Assembly (NCBI GenBank): GCA_024402665.1
Contig: JAKSTI010000015.1
Coordinates: forward strand, 1-50,797
Source: Treponema sp.
Lineage (GTDB): Bacteria; Spirochaetota; Spirochaetia; Treponematales; Treponemataceae
Length of the DNA stretch: 50,797 bases
Direction of reading: 5' to 3'
The notes below the pieces were generated by a model. It was not told the DNA's origin. It ran no database searches and saw only the letters and a program-made list of their open reading frames with translations. Positions 17,616-25,708 of this stretch are shown piece after piece; within the stretch, counting starts at the first letter, position 1; each line of letters starts with the position of its first letter. Made by a program: the position numbers and the translations under genes.

Positions 17616-18284
17616 ATGGAAAAGAAATATTTATGTTTAAGTTTTGATGACGGTCCAAATCTTGATGGCGCAGATAATTGTATGGAACGCATGCTTGATA
17701 TTCTTGAAAAGTATCAGATTCCAGCTTCTTTCTTTTTGATTGGAAATAAAATCACAGAAAATAACAAAAAAATTATTAAAAGAGCAATGTCTTTAGGTTG
17801 CGATATTCAGAATCATTCCTGGACACATCCATGGAAACCTTCTATGGCAGATATGGAAATTGACGGAATTAAAGAAGAATTCCAGAAATGTGATGATGCA
17901 ATTTTTGAAATCACAGGAAAACGCCCTGAATTCTTCCGCCCACCTTTCATTGCAGTTTCCCAGAAAATGTACGATGCAATTCCTCTTCCATTTATTTGTG
18001 GCGATGGCTGCTGTTTTGACTGGGAACCAGAACGCACTGCAGAATTCAGATATCAGGCAATTATGGATAATGCAAAATCAGGTTTGATTTATTTGCTTCA
18101 CGTTTTAGAAGGAAATCAGCCAACTTTGGATGCATTAGATCGTGCAATTCCAGAATTAAAAGCTAAGGGGTACGAATTCCTTAATCTTCCAGATTTATTC
18201 AAAGCTATGAACGTAAATCCAAAAATTCCAAACGCTTTGTGGTCTTATGCTGTAGGTCCCGAAGGAAATGTCTGGCCAAGATAA
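17616..18284 (+). CDS. Polysaccharide deacetylase-family protein (NodB homology domain)
   Basis: 222 residues, one NodB domain with no signal peptide or membrane segment, so probably cytoplasmic. Motif 1 is LSFDDGPN near the start. Motif 2 is QNHSWTHP, keeping the His-x-x-x-His metal ligands. Motif 3 is RPPFI. A later LLHVLEG corresponds to motif 5. Such enzymes remove N- or O-acetyl groups from carbohydrates; peptidoglycan, chitooligosaccharide or other substrates cannot be separated here. Transcribed alone from the promoter at 17536. Confidence 0.85.
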   Translation: MEKKYLCLSFDDGPNLDGADNCMERMLDILEKYQIPASFFLIGNKITENNKKIIKRAMSLGCDIQNHSWTHPWKPSMADMEIDGIKEEFQKCDDAIFEITGKRPEFFRPPFIAVSQKMYDAIPLPFICGDGCCFDWEPERTAEFRYQAIMDNAKSGLIYLLHVLEGNQPTLDALDRAIPELKAKGYEFLNLPDLFKAMNVNPKIPNALWSYAVGPEGNVWPR

Positions 18285-18322
18285 TTTTTAAAAAAATTCA
18301 TTTACCTTCATGAGTATAATTT

Positions 18323-18459
18323 CATAAAAATACGGGAAGGAAGGCAGTAACTGTCAAAAACTTTTGTAGAGCGGAAAGATAGTTTCCTTGCCGCTCTACA
18401 ATGTAGCGACGCTAGCTAGCGGTTTTGACAGTTGCTGACTGACTGGTAGTATTTTTATG
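18323..18459 (+). repeat. Structured repeat, full copy 1 (three nested helices with conserved loops); fills the gap before argJ
   Basis: The 319-bp gap between the deacetylase gene and argJ holds this element. P1: 11-bp perfect helix (cataaaaatac 18323-18333 with 18449-18459). An 11x11 internal loop follows: gggaaggaagg (18334-18344) opposite actgactggta (18438-18448). P2: 15 pairs with one G-U (18345-18359 with 18423-18437). P3: 11-bp perfect helix (ttgtagagcgg 18364-18374 with 18391-18401) capped by the 16-nt loop aaagatagtttccttg (18375-18390). The P3-P2 strand contains tgtagcgacg and tagcgg. Full copy 2, on the opposite strand near 49 kb, has identical loops but different helix sequences. 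The remaining ~145 bp to argJ show no gene. Confidence 0.85.
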
Positions 18460-18603
18460 CAACTAATACCAATGTTTCAGTAAATGAATATTTAAAAAAA
18501 TTATATCTTCACAAGAGTTATGTATTGTGTTATTATGTACGCATAAATATTCAATAAAAGTGCATAAATATACACTGAAGCAGAATATTAAGTGAAGGTA
18601 AGT

Positions 18604-19872
18604 ATGAAATTTATTGAAGGTGGAGTTTGCGCACCACAAGGATTCACTGCAAACGGAATTAGAGTTGGAATTAAGGCCAGCCGCAAGATTAACGACTTTG
18701 CCCTTGTTTATTCAGAAGTTCCATGTAACGCTGCCGGCGTTTTTACACAAAATCGTGTTAAGGCAGAAAGTGTAAAACTTACTCAAAAACATATTGCAGA
18801 TGGAAAAGCTCAGGCTGCAGTTGAAATCAGTGGAAATGCTAACTGTTGTACAGGTGCTCAGGGTGCAGAAAATGCATTGCGTATGGCAAAAGTTGCTGCA
18901 AAATCATTAGGAATTAAAGCTGAAGATGTACTTGTATATTCAACTGGTGTAATTGGTGCTCAGTTTGATATTTCAAAAGTAGAAGATAATATTGATACTC
19001 TTAAAGCAGGTCTTTCAAAGAAAGGTCATGAAGAAGCTCGCGTTGCCATTATGACAACAGATACACATTTTAAGGAATGTGCCATCGAATTTACAGTTGA
19101 TGGAAAAATTTGTCACATGGGTACAATGTGTAAAGGTTCAGGAATGATTCATATCAATATGGGAACAATGCTCAGTTTTATCACTACAGACTGTGCAATT
19201 TCTTCAACAATGCTGGATAAGGCATTAAAATCATCAATCCTTGGAACTTATAATTGTGTTTCTGTAGATGGCGATACTTCTACAAACGATACATTAACAA
19301 TTATGGCAAATGGATTGGCCGGAAACAAAGAAATTACATCTGAAGGTGAAGATTACGATATATTCCTTGCTGCTTTGAATAAAATGAATACAGTAATGGC
19401 TAAAAAAATTGCTGCAGATGGGGAAGGTGCAACTCGTCTTGTTGAATGCAACGTAAAAGGCGCAAAAACTGTGGAAGCTGCACGTGGACTTGCAAAAGAA
19501 ATCATCTGTTCTAGTCTTGTAAAGGCTGCTATGTTTGGTGCTGATGCAAACTTTGGCCGTTTCCTTTGTGCAATGGGATATAGCGGAATTGAATTTAATC
19601 CAGAAACAACAAGCATCTGGTTTACAAGCAAATCTGGTTGCAGCCGCTATTTTGAAAATTATGATGATTTTGAAGTTCATGGAGAAAACTCTGTTCAGGT
19701 TTATAAAGATGGAGTTCCAACAGACTTCGATGAAGATACAGCAAAGAAAATCATGAGCGAACAGGCCGTAGAAATCCTTGTTGAATGCAAAGACGGCACT
19801 GCTTCCGGAACAGCCTGGGGCTGCGATTTGACTTATGATTATGTTAAGATTAACGGCGATTACAGAACGTAA
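18604..19872 (+). CDS. argJ: Glutamate N-acetyltransferase / amino-acid acetyltransferase (ArgJ)
   Basis: 422 residues. Transfers acetyl from N-acetylornithine to glutamate in the cyclic arginine pathway and may also use acetyl-CoA. It is an Ntn-type autoprocessed protein: the cleavage-site nucleophile Thr is in MCKGSGMIHINMGTMLSF, near residue 190, with the oxyanion-hole pair TT upstream (AIMTTDTHF). It begins GGVCAPQGFTANGIRVGIK, typical of the family. I choose the ATG at 18604 because gaaggt lies 4 bases before it; a GTG at 18592 is in frame but less likely. argB follows 260 bp later and argC lies at 27.2 kb. Confidence 0.93.
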   Translation: MKFIEGGVCAPQGFTANGIRVGIKASRKINDFALVYSEVPCNAAGVFTQNRVKAESVKLTQKHIADGKAQAAVEISGNANCCTGAQGAENALRMAKVAAKSLGIKAEDVLVYSTGVIGAQFDISKVEDNIDTLKAGLSKKGHEEARVAIMTTDTHFKECAIEFTVDGKICHMGTMCKGSGMIHINMGTMLSFITTDCAISSTMLDKALKSSILGTYNCVSVDGDTSTNDTLTIMANGLAGNKEITSEGEDYDIFLAALNKMNTVMAKKIAADGEGATRLVECNVKGAKTVEAARGLAKEIICSSLVKAAMFGADANFGRFLCAMGYSGIEFNPETTSIWFTSKSGCSRYFENYDDFEVHGENSVQVYKDGVPTDFDEDTAKKIMSEQAVEILVECKDGTASGTAWGCDLTYDYVKINGDYRT

Positions 19873-19888
19873 TCACCGTTAATCTTTT
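19848..19888 (+). terminator. Terminator hairpin overlapping the argJ stop codon
   Basis: gattaacggcgatta (19848-19862, inside argJ) pairs with taatcaccgttaatc (19870-19884) with one mismatch, then tttt. The stop codon lies within the right arm. Confidence 0.65.
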
Positions 19889-20052
19889 CGATATAAAAAC
19901 CAGAAGCAACATAGTAGCTTCTGGGAGCCGGTACGATGGAGAATCCTAAAACAACCCTTGTGGCTTGTTTTTTAACGGATTTCCAATATTAGGCTTGTTA
20001 AGATAAACGGCGATTACAGAACATAATCCCATTTACGGTCATAGAATAGATA
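19885..20052 (+). repeat. argJ-argB spacer: duplicated argJ tail plus two small hairpins
   Basis: Bases 19996-20026 nearly repeat the argJ 3' end at 19842-19872 (the tail coding KINGDYRT and the stop), with only a few differences and a 154-bp offset. Between the copies lie ccagaagc/gcttctgg (19910-19934), which on the minus strand is followed by a U-run, and aaaacaa/ttgtttt (about 19948-19971), which on the plus strand is followed by U residues. No open frame is credible. The structure suggests local duplication with terminator decay. Confidence 0.6.
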
Positions 20053-20107
20053 TTTTTTATAAGAATACGGGAAGGAAGGCAGTGACTGGTAGTATTCTTA
20101 TAAAAAA
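20053..20107 (+). repeat. Structured repeat, short copy 3 (P2 and P3 deleted) in front of argB
   Basis: P1 is a perfect 16-bp helix (ttttttataagaatac 20053-20068 with 20092-20107). Inside it the family sequences gggaaggaagg (20069-20079) and actggta (20085-20091) are kept, joined by cagtg in place of the P2/P3 domain of the full copies. The P1 sequence again differs from the other copies but pairs perfectly. Confidence 0.8.
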
Positions 20108-20132
20108 AATAAATACTTAGAGGATTTTTATA

Positions 20133-21005
20133 ATGCAGAACGAAGAAAATACATTATCATCAGAAACCTGGTCAGAAGTTCTTGTTCAGGCTTTACCTTA
20201 TTTTAAACAGTGGTGCGGAAAAGTTGTGGTAGTAAAATACGGCGGAAACGCAATGCTTAATGAAGAATTAAAACAGGCTGTAATGGAAGACATCGTTCTT
20301 CTTAATACAATTGGCGTAAAAGTTGTTTTAGTTCATGGCGGTGGTCCAGAAATCAATCATATGCTGGAACGTGTTGGTAAAGAATCTAAATTTGTAGATG
20401 GATTACGTTACACTGATGCAGAAACAATGGAAATTGTTCAGATGGTTTTGACTGGTAAATTGAACAAAGACATTGTTGGTATTCTTTTGCAGAAAGGTGG
20501 AAAGGCTGTTGGTCTTTCTGGTGTTGATTCAGGTTTGCTTCGTGCTAAAAAGACAGAAAAAGATTTAGGATACGTTGGTGAAGTTACAGAAGTTCATCCT
20601 GAAATCTTATCAAGCCTTTTGGATGAAGGATTTATTCCTGTAGTTTCAACTGTAGCTTTAGGTGAACAGGGCGATGATGCTCGTTACAATATTAATGCTG
20701 ATACAGCTGCTGCTAAAATTGCAGTTGCTCTTAAGGCAGAAAAATTTGTTCAGCTTACAAATGTTGCGGGAATCTTAAGAAATCTTGAAGATCCATCAAG
20801 TTTGATTAAACGCATTGAACGCACAGCAATCGGTTCATTAAAGGCAACTGGTATTATTGCCGGCGGAATGATTCCAAAAATTGAATGCTGCGAAACTGCA
20901 CTTGAAGGCGGTGTTCCAAGAACTCATATTATTGACGGACGCGTTCCACATTCTCTCTTAATAGAAATGTTCAGCGACCGCGGTATTGGAACAATGGTTT
21001 ATTAA
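20133..21005 (+). CDS. argB: Acetylglutamate kinase
   Basis: 290 residues. Phosphorylates N-acetylglutamate, the second step of ornithine synthesis; the product goes to ArgC (27.2 kb). Amino-acid-kinase fold: VVVKYGGNAM near residue 28, VLVHGGGPEIN (substrate loop), INADTAAAKIAVALKAEKF and GGMIPKIECC near the C-terminus. The Shine-Dalgarno is agagga. The N-terminal helix before VVVKYGG is of the type found in hexameric, arginine-inhibited enzymes; feedback inhibition is therefore plausible but inferred. Confidence 0.94.
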   Translation: MQNEENTLSSETWSEVLVQALPYFKQWCGKVVVVKYGGNAMLNEELKQAVMEDIVLLNTIGVKVVLVHGGGPEINHMLERVGKESKFVDGLRYTDAETMEIVQMVLTGKLNKDIVGILLQKGGKAVGLSGVDSGLLRAKKTEKDLGYVGEVTEVHPEILSSLLDEGFIPVVSTVALGEQGDDARYNINADTAAAKIAVALKAEKFVQLTNVAGILRNLEDPSSLIKRIERTAIGSLKATGIIAGGMIPKIECCETALEGGVPRTHIIDGRVPHSLLIEMFSDRGIGTMVY

Positions 21006-21023
21006 TCTGGTAGAGGGGAAGAG

Positions 21024-22043
21024 TTATCTTTTTCCCAAACCACGCTTAAACTGTGGGATTCTGGCGCAGGTTACAGTATCCCACCCGTTTCTGTCTCCTC
21101 TCTGGAGGAAGTGATAAGCAACACCTGCAATCATAGCACCATTATCACCGCAAAGTTTTAATGGTGGGAAAACACAATTCAAATCAGTTCTGGCAGCAAG
21201 CATTTCTCTAAGACGGGAATTTGCAGCAACACCGCCACCAGCAACTACAGTTTTAAGTCCTGTATCATCAACAGCCTTCAACAATTTTCCAACTAAAGAT
21301 TTAATGGCAGTTTCCTGGAAAGCCGCACACATATTTTCAGTAGTATGTTCATATCCTTCGTTCCAGAAAGAATCGCACTGATGAATAACGGCAGTTTTTA
21401 ATCCGCTGAAAGAAACATCATAACGGTGTTCTTTAGGATCAAGTTTTGGGATTGGGAAAGAAGCCGCTTTAGGGTCACCCTGTTTAGCAAGCTTATCAAT
21501 AATAACACCGCCTGGATATCCAAGACCGTAAAATTTTGCTACTTTATCAAAAGCTTCACCAACAGAATCATCAACTGTAGTTCCAAGAATTTCAAGATCA
21601 TCAAAATTATTTACTTTACAAATAATACTGTGTCCGCCGCTAACCAAAAGTCCAAGGTAAGGATAAGGAATGTCATTTTCAAGATGAGCAGCATAAAGGT
21701 GGCCCAGCATATGATTGATTGCAATAAAAGGTTTATTTGTAGCCCAGGCCAGAGTCTTTCCAAAAGTAAATCCAACTAAAAGCGAGCCCATAAGCCCAGG
21801 TCTGTTTGTAGCCGCAATTGCATCAATATCATCAAGAGTAAGATTTGCTTCCTTAAGAGCCTGTCTTACAACCGGAAGAATCCATTCTGCATGCTTACGG
21901 CTGGCAATTTCAGGAACAACCCCTTTGTAAATTTTGTGAAAAGGGATTTGAGTAGCAACAACATTACTTAAAATAGTTTTTCCATCTTCAACAATGGCAC
22001 AAGCTGTTTCATCACAAGATGATTCAATTCCTAAAACTTTCAT
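21024..22043 (-). CDS. tsaD: tRNA N6-adenosine threonylcarbamoyltransferase
   Basis: 339 residues, standard length. Transfers the threonylcarbamoyl group to A37 of ANN-decoding tRNAs together with TsaB and TsaE, which are not in the window. The ASKHA fold starts MKVLGIESSCDETACAIVEDG. The metal-binding motif HMLGHLYAAHLE is intact, followed by LVSGGHS and VVAGGGVAANSRLRE. It abuts the preceding deacetylase gene with no gap between stop and start, so the two are co-transcribed. It is convergent with argB. Confidence 0.95.
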   Translation of the reverse strand: MKVLGIESSCDETACAIVEDGKTILSNVVATQIPFHKIYKGVVPEIASRKHAEWILPVVRQALKEANLTLDDIDAIAATNRPGLMGSLLVGFTFGKTLAWATNKPFIAINHMLGHLYAAHLENDIPYPYLGLLVSGGHSIICKVNNFDDLEILGTTVDDSVGEAFDKVAKFYGLGYPGGVIIDKLAKQGDPKAASFPIPKLDPKEHRYDVSFSGLKTAVIHQCDSFWNEGYEHTTENMCAAFQETAIKSLVGKLLKAVDDTGLKTVVAGGGVAANSRLREMLAARTDLNCVFPPLKLCGDNGAMIAGVAYHFLQRGDRNGWDTVTCARIPQFKRGLGKR

Positions 22044-23219
22044 CTATTTAATACCTCTAGAATTACTTACAACAGAAAAAGTGTAGCCCTTTGCCTTAAG
22101 CTCAGGATAAATTTCTTTCAAAAGCGCTGGAAGAAAATCTGCACTCCAAATATGTCCTATCATTATAACTGAACCATTTTTATTGGCAATAGCAAGCCCC
22201 TTTCTAATTTCTGCCAGTGCGTTTTCCCGTGTCTTTTCGTTATCAAGAAAGATGTTTCGTTCATAATAGTGATAGCCCAATTGCTTTGAAACATAAGGAA
22301 CTTTTGTATCTGCATTAGTGCGGGAATCAAGAAAGTAGATACCGTTATCAGAAGCAAGTTTTAATACTGTTTCCATTTTTTCAGCATCGGCAGTAATTGC
22401 AGAACCTTCGTGATTATTCATTCCTGCAATAGGAGCAATTTCATTTATATTGATGAACAAAGTTGAAATAATATCATTTTCATCCATTTCTGGAGTGATT
22501 GCACCTGGCCCCGGATTCACATTTGAATTTACAGACTGCATTGGCTGATGCAAAATCAATTCTTTTCCTGCCGCCCTGATTCTTTTTGCAGATTCAGCAG
22601 AGTGAGTCAGTCTTGGAAGAACCGCAATTGTAATAGGGAATGGCAGTTCCAGATATTTTGCAAGATGATTAAGATTCTGACCGCCATCATCAAAAACAAA
22701 ACAGATTTCTGCATGATTCACTGCTTCTGGAAAATTGAATTTATTTGTCTGAGTTGGAGTTGTATTTTGAACCGGCTGAACAGGTTTTGCAGTTTCTGTT
22801 GCCACCGGTTTTGCCGCAGTTTGAGTTTGTGTCTGAGTCTGATTTGCTGTTTGTGCAGATGTCTGATTCGACTGCTGTGTTGTCCCCTGAGCTTGAGGTT
22901 TAGGCTGAACAGTTTTTTCAGGTTCAGTTTTAGGCTTAGTTTCAGTAACAGTTGGCTTAGGTTTTGTCTGAGCTGGTTTTTCGGTTTTCTTTTCTTCTGT
23001 TTTATTTTTTGCAGATTCAGGTTCAAATCTCTGTGCAATAGAAGGAAGAGAATCTGTTTTTACAGGAGAAGGAGTTTTTGAAATATTTGTAGCAAGCAAA
23101 AGCATCACTCCAAGGGCAATCACAAAAAGACATAACACGCCTGCCTTAATTGGAGAAACATATACTTTTGATTTTTTAGTTTTTCGTTTTTTAGATGTAG
23201 TTTTTTTCTTAGCACTCAT
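22044..23219 (-). CDS. Divergent polysaccharide deacetylase (YibQ-like), membrane-anchored
   Basis: 391 residues. A basic N-terminus and one membrane helix (about residues 24-46) are followed by a ~120-residue Pro/Thr/Gln/Lys-rich linker, so the catalytic part is probably periplasmic. From ~170 on it matches the divergent polysaccharide deacetylase family: FVFDDGGQN, ITIAVLPRLTHSAE, ELILHQPMQ, MNNHEGSAIT, FLDSRTNADT, IMIGHIWSADFLPAL. The linker is unusual in its repeated Gln-Thr and Pro-Lys pairs. The substrate is unknown. It shares an operon with tsaD. Confidence 0.85.
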   Translation of the reverse strand: MSAKKKTTSKKRKTKKSKVYVSPIKAGVLCLFVIALGVMLLLATNISKTPSPVKTDSLPSIAQRFEPESAKNKTEEKKTEKPAQTKPKPTVTETKPKTEPEKTVQPKPQAQGTTQQSNQTSAQTANQTQTQTQTAAKPVATETAKPVQPVQNTTPTQTNKFNFPEAVNHAEICFVFDDGGQNLNHLAKYLELPFPITIAVLPRLTHSAESAKRIRAAGKELILHQPMQSVNSNVNPGPGAITPEMDENDIISTLFININEIAPIAGMNNHEGSAITADAEKMETVLKLASDNGIYFLDSRTNADTKVPYVSKQLGYHYYERNIFLDNEKTRENALAEIRKGLAIANKNGSVIMIGHIWSADFLPALLKEIYPELKAKGYTFSVVSNSRGIK

Positions 23220-23227
23220 TGGTTTGT

Positions 23228-23271
23228 ATTGTATTCTTTTCTTTGACAGTTTTCAATAAATACACTATTTT
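23228..23271. promoter_or_regulatory. Overlapping divergent promoters of yibQ-like gene and thrH
   Basis: Plus strand: TTGACA (23243-23248), 17-base spacer, TATTTT (23266-23271), then 6 bases to the thrH ATG. Minus strand: TTGAAA (23256-23251), 17-base spacer, TACAAT (23233-23228), then 8 bases to the ATG at 23219. The two promoters interleave within 45 bp, so their use may be mutually exclusive. Both predict leaderless or near-leaderless mRNAs. Confidence 0.6.
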
Positions 23272-23277
23272 ATAATC

Positions 23278-23883
23278 ATGTATATTACTTGTTTAGACTT
23301 AGAAGGTGTATTAGTACCTGAAATTTGGATTGCTTTTGCAGATACAGTTGGTATTCCGGAATTGAGACGCACAACACGTGACGAACCGGATTATGATAAA
23401 TTAATGAAATATCGTATTGATATTTTGAAACAGCACAATCTTGGACTTAAAGAAATTCAGGCTGTTATTGAAAAAATTGAACCACTTCCTGGTGCAAAAA
23501 AATTCCTTGATGATTTGAGAGCAATTGGACAGGTTATCATTATTAGTGATACTTTCTCTCAGTTTGCTGCACCACTTATGGCAAAATTAGGTTATCCTAC
23601 AATTTTCTGTAACTCACTTGAAGTGTCTCCATCTGGTGAAATTACTGGTTATAAGATGCGTTGTGAAAACAGCAAACTTACAACAGTAAAAGCATTGCAG
23701 TCTATTGGTTATGACACAATTGCTTCTGGTGACAGTTTCAATGATTTAGGAATGATTAAAGCTTCTAAAGCCGGATATTTGTTCCGTTCAACAGAAAAAA
23801 TTATTAAAGATTATCCACAATTCCCTGCTTTTACTGAATATTCAGAATTGCTTGATGCAATTAAGAAGCAGCTTGCAAAATAA
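23278..23883 (+). CDS. thrH: ThrH-type HAD phosphatase (phosphoserine phosphatase / homoserine phosphotransferase)
   Basis: 201 residues, HAD superfamily. Motif I is CLDLEGVLVPEIW (Asp nucleophile at residue 7), motif II IIISDTFSQFAAP, and motif III/IV ASGDSFNDLGMI. The string LEGVLVPEIWIAFA matches Pseudomonas ThrH, which dephosphorylates phosphoserine and can pass the phosphate to homoserine. Phosphoserine phosphatase is the most useful prediction. The next gene is under glycine control, so the pair touches serine and glycine metabolism. The start follows the promoter by only 6 bases. Confidence 0.88.
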   Translation: MYITCLDLEGVLVPEIWIAFADTVGIPELRRTTRDEPDYDKLMKYRIDILKQHNLGLKEIQAVIEKIEPLPGAKKFLDDLRAIGQVIIISDTFSQFAAPLMAKLGYPTIFCNSLEVSPSGEITGYKMRCENSKLTTVKALQSIGYDTIASGDSFNDLGMIKASKAGYLFRSTEKIIKDYPQFPAFTEYSELLDAIKKQLAK

Positions 23884-23974
23884 TCTGCTCAATATTATTG
23901 AAGAATATTGAAAATTCTAAAAACCTGTGTTAATCTTAGAGTGTTATGATTGTTAACGTGATTTAACATCATAA

Positions 23975-24066
23975 TTCTCTGGAGAGTCTTCACAACACTG
24001 TGGAGCGCCGAAGGGTTAAGGCTATTAGAACCAATATCTCAGGCAAAGCGGACAGAGCAGAGTTAT
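23975..24066 (+). ncRNA. Glycine riboswitch, single aptamer
   Basis: Conserved glycine-aptamer strings are present in order: ggagag (23981-23986), gcgccgaag (24005-24013) and ctcaggcaaagcggacag (24038-24055), closed by a short P1 (around ttctct and agagtta). Only one aptamer is visible, unlike the classic tandem arrangement. An AT-rich hairpin (ttatgat-gttaa / ttaac-atcataa, 23944-23974) lies directly before it. A terminator lies 20 bases after it, in front of an amino-acid symporter gene, which is a known regulon member for this class. Confidence 0.9.
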
Positions 24067-24086
24067 TGTTCGTTTATACTTTTCAG

Positions 24087-24119
24087 AGAGCTGGACTATA
24101 ATCCAGCTCTTATTTTTTT
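24087..24119 (+). terminator. Expression-platform terminator of the glycine riboswitch
   Basis: agagctgga (24087-24095) pairs with tccagctct (24102-24110), followed by tattttttt. Its position between aptamer and gene, 18 bases before the ATG, fits control by transcription termination. Confidence 0.85.
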
Positions 24120-24136
24120 ATTGTGAGTGAAAAAAG

Positions 24137-25588
24137 ATGTTTGATTCTTTCACAAGTTTCCTTAACTGGTTTGATGATATTGTTTGGGGAATTCCAACAA
24201 TCATCCTTATCCTTGCAACAGGTATTCTGTTGACAATTCGTTTACGTGGCGTTCAGTTTACAAAACTCGGACTTGGTATTAAAAATCTTTTCAAAAAACC
24301 TGATGGTGAAAAAGGTGAACTTTCTCCATTCCAGGCACTTTGTACTGCTCTTTCTGCTACAATTGGTACAGGTAACATTGTCGGAGTAGCAACTGCTATT
24401 GCCGCTGGTGGTCCTGGTGCTTTGTTCTGGATGTGGTTTGCAGCTCTCCTTGGAACAGCAACAAAATATGCAGAATGTATGTTGGCTGTAAAATACCGTG
24501 AACATGCTGATGACGGTCACGTTCTTGGTGGTCCTTTCTACACAATCGAAAAAGGTATGAAAGAAGTTACTGGCCATTCTTGGAAATGGCTTGCTGCTCT
24601 CTTTGCTATTTTTGGTGTAGCTGCTGGTCTTCTTGGTATTGGTACAATGACACAGATCAATGGTATTACATCTGCTGTAAACAACGCATTCGATCCAAGC
24701 AGTGCTAATATTGCTATCACAATTGGTGAAAACTCATACACATGGGCTACAGTAATTTCTGGTGCAATCGTTACTTTAGGTGTTGCACTTGTTGTAATTG
24801 GTGGTCTTAAACGTATTTCTAAAGTAGCAGAAAAAGTTGTTCCAACAATGGCTGTTATTTACGTATTCCTTGGTCTTTCAATCTTGATTATGAACGCAAC
24901 AAAGATTCCTGGTGCTTTTGCTGTAATCTTCAAAAACGCATTTGGTTTCAAAGCAATCGCTGGTGGTGCTGCTGGTTGGGTATTCAAACAGATTACAGAT
25001 TCTATGCAGAAAGGTATTGCTCGTGGTATCTTCTCTAACGAAGCTGGTCTTGGTTCTGCTCCAATCGCTGCTTCTGCTGCAAAAGTAGATGAACCAGTTG
25101 AACAGGGTGTTGTATCTATGCTCGGTACTGTAATTGATACACTTATCGTTTGTACAATGACAGGTCTTGCAATTGTAATTGCTTTCTACACAGGTGCAGA
25201 TGCTGCAGGTGCTGGTGATTTACAGGGTGTTGCTCTTACTTCAGCTGCATTCTCTAAAGTACTTGGTGGTGACGGACGTTCAGTTCAGTTCCTCTTAATG
25301 CTTTGTCTTGTATTCTTTGCATTCACTACTATTCTTGGTTGGGACTACTACTCAGAAAAATGTCTTGAATACTTAACAAAAGGAAGAATGCTTCCTGTAA
25401 AAATCTTCCGTTGGGTTTACATCATTGCAGTATTTATTGGACCTTACTTCACAGTAAGCCAGGTATTTACAATTGCTGATATCACAAACGGTTTGATGGC
25501 AATTCCTAACTGTATTTCTTTGATTGTTCTTTCTGGTGTAGCTGCTCGTGAAACAAAGAAATTCTTTGATAAACAGAACAGCCTCTAA
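24137..25588 (+). CDS. Alanine/glycine:cation symporter (AGCS family)
   Basis: 483 residues, about 10-11 membrane segments. AGCS hallmarks: FLNWFDDIVWGIPTIILILATGI at the start (split by the family's first helix), ALCTALSATIGTGNIVGVATAI, GGPGALFWMW, TKYAECMLAVKYRE, GGPFYTIEKGM, and GIFSNEAGLGSAPIAAS. It imports alanine or glycine with sodium or protons. The glycine riboswitch upstream indicates that glycine is a natural substrate. The riboswitch could switch it on for glycine uptake or efflux; which direction cannot be told from sequence. A strong terminator follows. Confidence 0.94.
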   Translation: MFDSFTSFLNWFDDIVWGIPTIILILATGILLTIRLRGVQFTKLGLGIKNLFKKPDGEKGELSPFQALCTALSATIGTGNIVGVATAIAAGGPGALFWMWFAALLGTATKYAECMLAVKYREHADDGHVLGGPFYTIEKGMKEVTGHSWKWLAALFAIFGVAAGLLGIGTMTQINGITSAVNNAFDPSSANIAITIGENSYTWATVISGAIVTLGVALVVIGGLKRISKVAEKVVPTMAVIYVFLGLSILIMNATKIPGAFAVIFKNAFGFKAIAGGAAGWVFKQITDSMQKGIARGIFSNEAGLGSAPIAASAAKVDEPVEQGVVSMLGTVIDTLIVCTMTGLAIVIAFYTGADAAGAGDLQGVALTSAAFSKVLGGDGRSVQFLLMLCLVFFAFTTILGWDYYSEKCLEYLTKGRMLPVKIFRWVYIIAVFIGPYFTVSQVFTIADITNGLMAIPNCISLIVLSGVAARETKKFFDKQNSL

Positions 25589-25617
25589 TAAAGACTGATT
25601 TTTGATTTATAAAAAAG

Positions 25618-25658
25618 ACCGCAGATTTGCAAAAACAATGCAGACTGCGGTTTTTTTT
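25618..25658 (+). terminator. Rho-independent terminator after the AGCS gene
   Basis: accgcag...tgca (25618-25631) pairs with tgca...ctgcggt (25639-25651), with a small internal loop, followed by eight U residues. Confidence 0.85.
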
Positions 25659-25708
25659 ATGCCCAGCGTCTTTAGGCACCTAAGTAGTAAAAGACTTTAA
25701 GAATATGC

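Noticed and set aside
18323..18459. Integron attC site or REP/RAYT element
   Set aside because: No RYYYAAC/GTTRRRY boxes, no tyrosine recombinase or RAYT gene nearby, and the helices vary while the loops are fixed.
19905..19975. tRNA or tmRNA 3' end in the argJ-argB spacer
   Set aside because: No cloverleaf, T-arm or CCA context can be formed; the hairpins fit terminators better.
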